DNA of 12,957 nt, taken from NCBI GenBank assembly GCA_028693775.1, contig JAQUUS010000015.1, forward strand, positions 1-12,957, given 5' to 3'. A program made the position numbers and the translations under genes. Source of the DNA: Alphaproteobacteria bacterium. GTDB lineage: Bacteria > Pseudomonadota > Alphaproteobacteria > UBA9219. This document shows positions 1 through 6,406 of this stretch, piece after piece. Each line of letters starts with the position of its first letter. Position 1 is the stretch's first letter. The notes beneath the pieces were generated by a model. The model was not told the origin of the DNA and did no database searches. It was given only the letters and a program-made list of their open reading frames with translations.

Positions 1-1
1 C

Positions 2-511
2 CCCGTTCATGGACCTTACCACGATGTGGAATATGGCTTTCCGGTGACCGAAGAACGCATCCTTTTCGAGCGTCTGAGTCTCGAAATCATGCAGGCCGGG
101 CTTTCGTGGGAGATCGTTTTGAAGAAGCGTAAGGCCCTTAACAAGGCTTTTAACGGCTTCAGGCCCTTGAGGGTCGCCGCCTATGGGGCTGCGGATGTAG
201 AGCGCCTGCTGACCGACGAGGGCATTATCCGCAACCGTTTGAAGATCGGGGCGATTATTGTCAATGCGGAAACCGTGCTTGCGATGCGCAAGTCGCATGG
301 GGGCTTCGCTCAATGGATCGAGGCCCAGCATCCTCTCGGAAAAGAGGATTGGATAAGGCTCTTCAAAAAGACGTTCAAGTTCATGGGCGGCGAAATCGCA
401 GGCGAATTTCTGATGAGCGTCGGCTATCTGCCGGGCGCTCATGAGCGGTCCTGTCCGGTCTTCAAAAAAATCGCTGCGCTCGGTCCGCCTTGGGCTCGCA
501 AACGGATGTGA
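2..511 (+). CDS. tag: DNA-3-methyladenine glycosylase I, 5' end cut by window
   Basis: Base-excision repair enzyme that removes 3-methyladenine from alkylated DNA. The frame is open to the left edge, and its first visible codons encode PYHDVEYGFPV, matching the family's YHDxEWGxPV, so the gene starts outside the window; the GTG at 26 is internal. The core motif LEIMQAGLSW matches E. coli EGQQAGLSW and keeps the Glu aligned with catalytic Glu38 and the Trp aligned with Trp46. The C-terminal HERSC keeps the His-x3-Cys half of the zinc snap; the visible YHD supplies the His of the N-terminal half, and its Cys partner lies outside the window. The position of E. coli Trp21 is Tyr here, a mild change in the base pocket. 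The stop codon is one base from the stop of the convergent minus-strand gene, leaving no room for a terminator between them. Family assignment is secure. Confidence 0.9.
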   Translation, partial: PVHGPYHDVEYGFPVTEERILFERLSLEIMQAGLSWEIVLKKRKALNKAFNGFRPLRVAAYGAADVERLLTDEGIIRNRLKIGAIIVNAETVLAMRKSHGGFAQWIEAQHPLGKEDWIRLFKKTFKFMGGEIAGEFLMSVGYLPGAHERSCPVFKKIAALGPPWARKRM

Positions 512-512
512 C

Positions 513-2732
513 TTAGCCGAACTTCAAAGCTGCGGGAACCGCCTGTTCGTGCGCGGGGCGCTGCATGGGGGTAACGCTCTTTTTGTTTTCCATGAACTGA
601 TGCTTGGCGCGCAGGATAATGAGCTTGGCGGCGTCTGCGTGCGGGGCATAGTAGATGCCTTTGTCTCCCAGCGCATACGGGTTCTTTTGCATTCTCTTGA
701 AATCCTTGTCGCCCACGATGCATTTGATGCCTGCCAGCATGGCAGGATCTTGTCCTACAAACAGGAGCGTTTTTCCAGCGTTCGCTTCGTTGGCGGTGGA
801 GAGGTATTTCATTTTCAATGCTGCGTATGCAATTTCCTGCTCGGTTCCGTCTCCGCCGCCGATGGAAATCAGCATTTGGCTGCGCATCAACGTTTCAATT
901 CTCGGGCCAATGTCTTCGTGCAATTCCCAATAATCGCATTCGGGGAGATGTCCGTAGGCGGTTTCGACATATACGATGTCGTGGGTGCTGACACACGACA
1001 GGTGCGATTTGCCCTTGGTGCGCGTTTCTTCATATCCCTCGATGGGGGCGTACATAAGGTGCTGGTCGCCGCCGCCGGTGCACAGCGCGATATCATGCCG
1101 GCCCAGAAAACGTCCGAGTTCCTTGCCTATATCCCAGTCGATCTTTTTGTCGCTGCTTGCAGAAGCAAAAATGGTTGTGCCGAAGAGATCCTCCGGGCGT
1201 TCTTCGCCGCCGATAATGGCGTCGCGCGGCTTGTTTCTGCTGATGTGGTGGTATTTTTTGAAGCGGAATTTCAGGATGTCTTCGATGGCGTCGGCGCAGC
1301 CGGAATCTCCGACGGTCAATACGTCCATGTAATAGAGCGATTCATGCTCGATGCCGGTCGATGAGACGATTTTTTCGTGCGTTTGCAAGCCATCGTGAAT
1401 CGGGTGGCGGTTGAAATCCTTGTTGTAACCGCCCAGAGCTCCTGCGTAGTGGGACTCGTTGATCCCGTCGAAACAGCCGTTTTTGTTGACGACGATCATC
1501 GGCGTGTGGTGATAGCAGGAATTCAGCGCTTCGGCGACGTGTGCGCTGCGGATCATGAGGTTGTTGTAGGCGCGCAGTTCGTCGTTATTATGATCGAACG
1601 GCAGGAAAAGCAGGGCATCCGCATTTCCGAAAGAGAAGTTGAGCGAAAGCGCCTTCGTCAGCGTTTCTTTTTTATTTAGCTCTTCGAAGCTTTTGCCATT
1701 GCCCGGAAGAAGGATTTTTTTGACGTTGTAGCCGCTAAGTCCGTACTCGGCGGCGTCTAAGGTGCCAGTGTGGTCCGTAAAGACAACGACCGTGCGCGGG
1801 TGCGGCGGCGTTGTTTCTTTTGCGGCTTGCGCAAATTCTTGCTTCGTCAGGGCGTGGGGGCGGACATTCTTCAACTCAGGCATCAGGATGGTGTGCATCT
1901 GGTCGACGATGCTTTTGCGCATGCTCTGCTTGAGCAGGTAGGTGCCATAGCGCTTGTAGACCGGCGTTGTCGGTGTATCGGGGGGGCACAGGAAGTGTTC
2001 CGAGCGCAGGATCTTTTCCGGAGGAGTGTAGTTCTTCGGGGGACGGTACACATACAGCGGACGGTGCGCGTAGACCGTTTTGAACGGAGCTTCTTCGGGC
2101 GCTCCGATGCGGCGGAAGGCGCAGGAGACCTGATCGTAGACTTTGATCGGTTTGCCGCGATAGACGTAGTTGCCTTTTCTGTCGGTGATGTTGTCGGCGG
2201 TTTTTGCGACAAGTCTCCAGAAACCTTCTTGCCCGATCGAGGACGTGATGGGGCCGATATCCGCCACACACATGTATTCCTTGATCTCTTCCTTGAAGTG
2301 GCATTCCGAGGCCTTGAGCGAGTCCGGAACGACGAGCTTCTTCAGCTCCGGCAACATTGCAAACCAGATGTCTTTCGGAATGGCCGTTGTCGTGTCGTCG
2401 ACCATGACAACGATGCGGTCCATTGCCGTTGCGAGGCCGCCTTTGAATTCGATGCCGCTCTCGCGGACTCTCTTCATGAAGGAGGCATGATCCCGGCCGC
2501 CCTTGCGGAAACGTTTGACGGCCTTTTCGGCCTCGCTTTCTTTTTTGGCGAGGTTTTTGGCAAGGGAGTCTTCGTCTTCGACGGGAGAGTGAAATTCTTC
2601 GAAGTCGTTAAGCGCTGCGACATGCCCTTTGATATTGGCGTTCGCCACAAGCGTTTCGTATTCCTTCGTCTTGCGCGGCGTCAGGCTTGCAACCAAAAGC
2701 AGGAAATCAACAGGACTGTCCACTGAACTCAT
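513..2732 (-). CDS. Multidomain protein: ITPase/Ham1-like domain plus LOG/SLOG-type Rossmann domains
   Basis: A 739-residue protein. The ATG at 2732 is preferred because AAAAGG lies just upstream; the frame continues back to 2915 without family-like sequence, and an ATG at 2756 is the alternative. Residues 10-290 follow the order of ITPase/Ham1 (RdgB) elements: a first strand then TPRKTKEYE in place of TxNxxKxxE, an acidic segment, a long helix, VMVDDTTT (111-116) in place of ADDSG, and GPITSSIGQEG in place of the PGxxSxRxxG segment. Residues 505-710 resemble LOG/SLOG proteins: TTIFASASSD, a CTGGGDQHLM turn (551-560), Arg611, and GGGDGTEQE (625-633) in place of PGGxGTxxE with the catalytic Glu kept. 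Residues 311-500 look like another, degenerate Rossmann unit (ADALLFLPFDHNNDEL). Known chemistry of the families would be NTP to NMP plus PPi, and NMP to base plus ribose-5-phosphate; a coupled activity is inference. No signal peptide or membrane segment is seen. The LOG call is firmer than the Ham1 call. Confidence 0.7.
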   Translation of the reverse strand: MSSVDSPVDFLLLVASLTPRKTKEYETLVANANIKGHVAALNDFEEFHSPVEDEDSLAKNLAKKESEAEKAVKRFRKGGRDHASFMKRVRESGIEFKGGLATAMDRIVVMVDDTTTAIPKDIWFAMLPELKKLVVPDSLKASECHFKEEIKEYMCVADIGPITSSIGQEGFWRLVAKTADNITDRKGNYVYRGKPIKVYDQVSCAFRRIGAPEEAPFKTVYAHRPLYVYRPPKNYTPPEKILRSEHFLCPPDTPTTPVYKRYGTYLLKQSMRKSIVDQMHTILMPELKNVRPHALTKQEFAQAAKETTPPHPRTVVVFTDHTGTLDAAEYGLSGYNVKKILLPGNGKSFEELNKKETLTKALSLNFSFGNADALLFLPFDHNNDELRAYNNLMIRSAHVAEALNSCYHHTPMIVVNKNGCFDGINESHYAGALGGYNKDFNRHPIHDGLQTHEKIVSSTGIEHESLYYMDVLTVGDSGCADAIEDILKFRFKKYHHISRNKPRDAIIGGEERPEDLFGTTIFASASSDKKIDWDIGKELGRFLGRHDIALCTGGGDQHLMYAPIEGYEETRTKGKSHLSCVSTHDIVYVETAYGHLPECDYWELHEDIGPRIETLMRSQMLISIGGGDGTEQEIAYAALKMKYLSTANEANAGKTLLFVGQDPAMLAGIKCIVGDKDFKRMQKNPYALGDKGIYYAPHADAAKLIILRAKHQFMENKKSVTPMQRPAHEQAVPAALKFG

Positions 2733-2806
2733 CGAATATGCCTTTTTGTTAAACATGAACTGTAGGAACGGTTGCGCTCGGTCTCCCGGCCTTCGCGCGT
2801 ACGTAC

Positions 2807-2830
2807 AAAAAAGGCGGCTCTTTTGCCGCC
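2807..2830 (-). terminator. Intrinsic terminator upstream of the Ham1-SLOG gene
   Basis: Read on the minus strand this is GGCGGC, a six-base loop AAAAGA, then GCCGCC followed directly by six T. It is a canonical rho-independent terminator with a six-pair all-GC stem. It lies 74 bases before the ATG at 2732 on the same strand. It must therefore end either an independent small RNA or a regulated leader. No other gene reads into it except possibly the 68-codon gene at 3193-3399. Confidence 0.85.
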
Positions 2831-3062
2831 AACTATGCAGGCTACGCCCGCTAGATCTTTCGATATGCCATATTCGGACGGCGCACGCAGCGTTGCGCTG
2901 CGCATCGCTCGGCAACAGGTATTTCGATGGGGGAATGGGGTGGGTTTGCGGGCCGCAGAATTCACACTTGTCCCAGGAGCTATTTGGGGGGCGTTGAGAC
3001 TAATGTGTGCTTTTGTAGCGTAACCCATTTGATATGCCTAATGAATCGGTTCTTCTACAATG
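2807..3062 (-). ncRNA. Candidate structured RNA or riboswitch-like leader, class unknown
   Basis: About 256 bases lie between a predicted promoter and a canonical terminator, with no convincing protein. The minus strand has several nested stems. TGGGTT (3027-3022) pairs with AACCCA (2946-2941). Inside it CACAC-TT (3009-3002) and GTCTC (3000-2996) pair with GGGAC-AA-GTGTG (2974-2963), giving 12 pairs with two bulged A. GCGCAGCG and CGCTGCGT (2903-2885) pair around a CAA loop. CTAGCGGGC pairs with GCCTGC-A-TAG (2854-2833) around GTA. The terminator stem follows. The 5' arm of the terminator, GGCGGC, could pair instead with GCCGTC (2882-2877, one G-U), a possible antiterminator. Either a free small RNA or a cis-acting leader of the Ham1-SLOG gene fits. 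I could not match it to 6S, tmRNA, SRP RNA, RNase P or a riboswitch I know. The start is inferred from the promoter. Confidence 0.5.
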
Positions 3063-3065
3063 CGA

Positions 3066-3090
3066 GGAAACCTAGGTAATCAATGTTTCC
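3066..3090. repeat. Inverted repeat overlapping the promoter spacer (operator-like)
   Basis: GGAAAC (3066-3071) and GTTTCC (3085-3090) form an inverted repeat with a 13-base spacer, covering the -10 and most of the -35/-10 spacer of the promoter for the structured RNA. The placement fits a repressor operator, but six-base arms can occur by chance. Confidence 0.35.
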
Positions 3091-3097
3091 TTGTCAA
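3069..3097 (-). promoter_or_regulatory. Predicted sigma70-type promoter for the structured RNA
   Basis: On the minus strand a perfect -35 TTGACA (3097-3092) is followed after 17 bases by TAGGTT (3074-3069), a moderate -10. Transcription would begin near 3062 and run to the terminator ending at 2807. The -10 is only a partial match to TATAAT, so the exact start is uncertain. Confidence 0.5.
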
Positions 3098-3110
3098 ATA
3101 CTATGAAAAG

Positions 3111-3122
3111 CGAATCGATTCG
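3111..3122. repeat. Perfect 12-base palindrome CGAATCGATTCG upstream of the -35
   Basis: CGAATCGATTCG is self-complementary and sits 14 bases upstream of the TTGACA element. It is flanked by AAAAG on the left and seven T on the right, so the symmetry extends through A/T runs if one G-T pair is allowed. It could be a regulator site with an A-tract (UP-like) element for the minus-strand promoter. It also resembles a weak plus-strand terminator, but no plus-strand gene precedes it. Confidence 0.4.
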
Positions 3123-3151
3123 TTTTTTTCAATAAATAACAATATCCCAAG

Positions 3152-3172
3152 GCGGGAAGCCAATTTTCCCGC
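3152..3172 (-). terminator. Possible weak terminator after the 68-codon gene
   Basis: GCGGGAA and TTCCCGC form a seven-pair stem with a seven-base loop, 21 bases past the stop of the small minus-strand gene. On that strand the downstream sequence is T-containing but interrupted, so termination would be inefficient at best. It could instead be a 3' stabilising hairpin. Confidence 0.35.
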
Positions 3173-3192
3173 TTGAACGTTTTTTCACAAAA

Positions 3193-3399
3193 TTATCTTA
3201 GCCCCAGCTTAAACGATTGGCGGACGCCCGGATTCGGACGACCGACGGGCCCTTGCTTTTCCAGCTGTGCGGGCTCTTCCTTTTTGGGCAAGGAATTTAT
3301 GAATTCCAGAGCTTCTTTGCCGTGTCCAACCAAGGAATTGGCATAAAGATCTTTCGCGATACTTTCGGGGGATGCAATTTTAGGTTGATTTTGAGTCAT
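3193..3399 (-). CDS. Small hypothetical protein, 68 residues
   Basis: Function not recognised. The gene is supported by a strong ribosome binding site: AAGGAGA at 3414-3408 with an eight-base spacer before the ATG. The protein is hydrophilic and probably cytosolic, with no membrane segment or signal peptide. It has a Pro/Glu/Lys-rich centre (LPKKEEPAQLEKQGP, about residues 38-52) and a basic tail rich in Gly and Arg (GRPNPGVRQSFKLGLR, 53-68). It lies downstream of alaS on the same strand with about 107 bases between them and no clear terminator, so cotranscription is possible. The window gives no partner that suggests a role. The strong ribosome site makes a chance reading frame unlikely. Confidence 0.6.
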   Translation of the reverse strand: MTQNQPKIASPESIAKDLYANSLVGHGKEALEFINSLPKKEEPAQLEKQGPVGRPNPGVRQSFKLGLR

Positions 3400-3449
3400 G
3401 TCCTAAGTCTCCTTTGAAAAATAACAAAGAATACGTTGCGCTGCTGATA

Positions 3450-3465
3450 GCACAGACGTTTGTGC
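3450..3465. repeat. Short hairpin between alaS and the 68-codon gene
   Basis: GCACAG and TTGTGC pair (one G-T) around a four-base loop, about 41 bases past the alaS stop. No T-run follows on the minus strand, so this is not a standard terminator. It may protect the alaS mRNA 3' end or be incidental. Confidence 0.25.
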
Positions 3466-3506
3466 AGAAGCAAGGATCTGAATTGTTTTCTCGGGGCTTC
3501 GAACGG

Positions 3507-6179
3507 CTAAGGAGCCTGCTTTAAGGCTTTTTCGATCGCCTCAATCGCCTTGGGCATTCCTGCTGCGTTCGATCCGCCTGCTTGCGCCATGTCTGGGCGG
3601 CCTCCGCCGCCTTTGCCTCCAACGCAAACCGCAGCGATTTTAACCAAATCGACCGCGTTAATCTTTTTGGTCAGATCTGGCGTAACCGCAACAACAACCG
3701 ATACCTTCCCCTCAAAGCTGGAGCAAAGCGCGATAACGCCTGATTCAAGCTTTGTTTTGAATTCATCGGCCATGGGTTTGAGGTCCTTGGCGGGGACGTC
3801 TGTGAGGATGCGGCTGACGAAGTTGATACCGTCGATGACTTTTGGCGCTTCGGCGCCGCCCGAGGCTCCGCCTCCTAGTGCGACTTGTTTGCGCAAGTCG
3901 ACGACTTCGCGTTCGAGTTTCTTGCGGTCGTCCATAAGTTGCGAGATGCGCGAAGGAAGCTCTGCGGCGGGTGCTTTGAGCGTTTCTGCCGCTTGTTTGA
4001 GGAGAGCCGTTTGCGCATCCAGATAGGCGAGGGCTGCCGCTCCCGTCACCGCTTCGATCCGGCGCACCCCGGCTGAGACCGCACTGTCCGAGACAATTTT
4101 GAACAGGCCGATGTCGCCGGTGCGGCTCGCGTGTGTGCCGCCGCATAGCTCGACGGAGTAATGCTCTCTTCCGTCTTTTTGTTTTTCTATGCGGCCGCCC
4201 ATAAACAGGACGCGGACTTCGTCGCCGTATTTTTCTCCGAACAAAGCGCGCGCGCCTTGCTCGACGGCTTCTTGCGGAGGCATGAGGCGCGTTTCGATTT
4301 CGGTGTTCATGCGTATGCGTTTGTTGACCTCGGCTTCGACGCGCGCGAGAGACTCCCCTGAAATCGCCGTGGGTTGCGCAAAATCGAACCTCAGGCGGTC
4401 GGGCGCAACGAGCGATCCTTTTTGCGCGACATGATCGCCAAGTTCGCGCCTGAGCGCCTCATGCAAAAGGTGTGTGGCGGAATGGTGCGCGCGCAGAGCT
4501 GCGCGGCGTTCTGCATCCACGGTCAGTGTGACGCTGTCGCCCGTTTTCACCGTTCCGCTTTCAACGCGGCCGTGATGGACGATCAAGCCGTTGGCTTCCT
4601 TTTGCGTGTCCGATACGACAATGACGGCTCCGTCTGACGTTTTAATGATGCCGACATCGCCTTGCTGGCCGCCGCATTCGCCGTAAAACGGCGTTTGGTT
4701 GACGACAACGGATACGGTGTCGCCTTGCTTCGCGTCGGCAACGCGTGCGCCTTTGCGGAGCAGCGCTGTGATCTGGCCTTCGGCTTGCTCGGTGCTGTAG
4801 CCCAGAAATTCGGTCGAGCCGAGTTCTTCCTGCAATTCGAACCAGATTTTGGCCGTTCCCGTGTCTCCGGATCCGGCCCACGATGCGCGGGCGGCGGCTT
4901 TTTGCCTGGCCATGGCGGTGTCAAAACCGGCAACGTCGACTTTCTTGCCCTGGCCGCGCAGAACGTCCTGCGTGAGGTCGAGGGGGAAGCCGAATGTATC
5001 GTACAGCTTGAAGGCAACTTCGCCGGGCAGCATGCCGTCTCCGGAAAGCTTCTGGGTTTCTTCGTCGAGAAGACGCAGACCCCGGTCGAGCATCGATTTA
5101 AAGCGCGTTTCTTCGAGCTTGAGGGTTTCGGTGACAAGGTCTTGCGCGCGCGGAAGCTCGGGGTAGGCGGCTCCCATTTGTTTGACGAGTTCGGGGACGA
5201 GCCGGTAGATCATGGGCTCCTTGGCTCCGAGCATATGCGCATGGCGCATGGCGCGGCGCATAATACGCCGCAACACATAGCCTCGGCCTTCGTTGCTGGG
5301 CAGGACGCCGTCCGCTATGAGGAAGGAGGTTGCCCGGAGATGATCCGCTATGACCCGGAACGAAGGTTTTTGAGGGCCTTCGGGATCGGCTTTGACGTGG
5401 TCGGCGATGGCGCGAATCAGTTCGCGGAAGAGGTCGATGTCGTAATTGGAGGTGACGCCCTGAAGAATCGCCGCCATGCGCTCGAGGCCCATTCCGGTAT
5501 CGATCGAGGGTTTGGGCAGGGGGACGCGTTTGCCTCCGGGTTGTTCTTCGAATTGCATGAAGACGAGGTTCCAGAATTCAAGGAACCTGTCTCCGTCTTC
5601 GTCAGGGCTGCCCGGAGGACCGCCTTGGAGCTTATCTCCTTGATCTATAAATATTTCTGAGCACGGTCCGCAGGGGCCTACATCGCCCATGCGCCAAAAG
5701 TTGGCGTCTGTTTTGATTCGGATGATTTTCTTGTCGTTGAATCCGGTGATTTTTTTCCACAGGTCGGCTGCTTGCTCGTCTTCGTGATAGACGGTCACGA
5801 GAAGGCGGTCTGTGTTGAGCCCAAAGTGCTTCGTGACGAGGGTCCATGCAAATTCAATGGCTTCCGGCTTGAAATAGTCTCCGAATGAGAAATTCCCCAG
5901 CATTTCGAAGAACGTATGGTGACGGGCCGTGTATCCCACGTTCTCGAGGTCGTTGTGCTTGCCTCCGGCTCTGACGGATTTCTGGCATGAAGTAGCGCGC
6001 GTGTAGGGCCTTGTTTCAAGGCCTGAGAAGACATTCTTGAACTGCACCATGCCGCAGTTTGTAAACATCAACGTCGGATCGTTGCGCGGCACTAGCGGAC
6101 TAGCCTCTACGCGCGTGTGCCCTTGTGAAACGTAATAATCAAGGAACGTCGAACGAATGTCCGAAAGGGATTTGGTCAT
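3507..6179 (-). CDS. alaS: Alanyl-tRNA synthetase
   Basis: Charges tRNA-Ala with alanine in the cytosol and hydrolyses mischarged Ser- or Gly-tRNA-Ala. With the ATG at 6179 the protein is 890 residues, close to the usual 875-890, and starts MTKSLSDIRSTFLDYY like other family members. A TTG at 6227 would add 16 residues with no family match and would turn a leader inverted repeat into coding sequence, so it is rejected. Visible elements are class II motif 2 with GGKHNDLENVGYTARHHTFF (72-91), GRGYVLRRIMRRAMRH (298-313), the editing zinc ligands HHSATH (565-570) and CGGTH (679-683), and the C-Ala glycine loop GGKGGGGRPDMAQAGG (854-869). Phrases such as ATSFLIADGVLPSNEGRGY are typical of alphaproteobacteria. 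Divergent from the pentapeptide-repeat gene; the shared 227-base spacer should hold both promoters, though none is convincing by eye. Confidence 0.97.
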   Translation of the reverse strand: MTKSLSDIRSTFLDYYVSQGHTRVEASPLVPRNDPTLMFTNCGMVQFKNVFSGLETRPYTRATSCQKSVRAGGKHNDLENVGYTARHHTFFEMLGNFSFGDYFKPEAIEFAWTLVTKHFGLNTDRLLVTVYHEDEQAADLWKKITGFNDKKIIRIKTDANFWRMGDVGPCGPCSEIFIDQGDKLQGGPPGSPDEDGDRFLEFWNLVFMQFEEQPGGKRVPLPKPSIDTGMGLERMAAILQGVTSNYDIDLFRELIRAIADHVKADPEGPQKPSFRVIADHLRATSFLIADGVLPSNEGRGYVLRRIMRRAMRHAHMLGAKEPMIYRLVPELVKQMGAAYPELPRAQDLVTETLKLEETRFKSMLDRGLRLLDEETQKLSGDGMLPGEVAFKLYDTFGFPLDLTQDVLRGQGKKVDVAGFDTAMARQKAAARASWAGSGDTGTAKIWFELQEELGSTEFLGYSTEQAEGQITALLRKGARVADAKQGDTVSVVVNQTPFYGECGGQQGDVGIIKTSDGAVIVVSDTQKEANGLIVHHGRVESGTVKTGDSVTLTVDAERRAALRAHHSATHLLHEALRRELGDHVAQKGSLVAPDRLRFDFAQPTAISGESLARVEAEVNKRIRMNTEIETRLMPPQEAVEQGARALFGEKYGDEVRVLFMGGRIEKQKDGREHYSVELCGGTHASRTGDIGLFKIVSDSAVSAGVRRIEAVTGAAALAYLDAQTALLKQAAETLKAPAAELPSRISQLMDDRKKLEREVVDLRKQVALGGGASGGAEAPKVIDGINFVSRILTDVPAKDLKPMADEFKTKLESGVIALCSSFEGKVSVVVAVTPDLTKKINAVDLVKIAAVCVGGKGGGGRPDMAQAGGSNAAGMPKAIEAIEKALKQAP

Positions 6180-6201
6180 ACGGGTATCTCTGTTAAGAAT
6201 G

Positions 6202-6216
6202 AGAGGCTTAGCCTCT
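6202..6216. repeat. Perfect inverted repeat in the alaS leader
   Basis: AGAGGC-TTA-GCCTCT, six pairs with a three-base centre, lies 23 to 37 bases upstream of the alaS ATG. In RNA it would form a small hairpin just before the ribosome binding region. As DNA it is an operator-like palindrome. E. coli AlaRS is reported to repress its own gene through a palindrome at the alaS promoter; a parallel here is only inference. Confidence 0.4.
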
Positions 6217-6406
6217 AATTTCGCCAAGATAACATATTTTTTATGCGTTTAAATATCGGATTTTTACGTTAGATACGTTGCGCCCTCTGGATTATTGCCT
6301 CTATTGAGTTTTAATTAAGAATCTCAAGCTATGAAAATGGAGAGATAAGGTCATTTAGTCAACGGGCTTAACAGAGGTTAATTCCGTCTCATCACACGTT
6401 TGGGCC

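Noticed and set aside
441..2726. Long open frames on the + strand opposite the Ham1-SLOG gene
   Set aside because: They lie antisense to a protein with recognisable domains, have no ribosome sites or family motifs, and are rich in residues expected from reading GC-rich codons backwards.
2729..3028. Short protein frames on both strands in the structured RNA region
   Set aside because: They cross the terminator and stem sequences, lack ribosome sites and look compositionally random.
2807..3062. Assignment of the structured RNA to 6S RNA, tmRNA, SRP RNA or RNase P
   Set aside because: I could not find the conserved core of any: no GGUCAGG/GGAAGG SRP loop, no tmRNA tag frame, no RNase P GAGGAAAGUCC core. 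The stems are serial hairpins rather than a 6S rod with a central bubble. A covariance search could overturn this.
3111..3127. Plus-strand terminator at the CGAATCGATTCG palindrome with its T-run
   Set aside because: No plus-strand gene or transcript precedes it; placement beside the minus-strand -35 suggests a regulatory site instead.
4662..5660. 332-codon frame on the + strand opposite alaS
   Set aside because: It is a mirror frame of a certain housekeeping gene with no recognisable motif.
6180..6227. Extension of alaS to a TTG start at 6227
   Set aside because: The added residues have no family match, and the segment contains a perfect inverted repeat more consistent with a leader.
6279..6307. 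TTGCGC-N17-TATTGA as a promoter for the pentapeptide gene
   Set aside because: Both boxes match the consensus too poorly to list as a feature.
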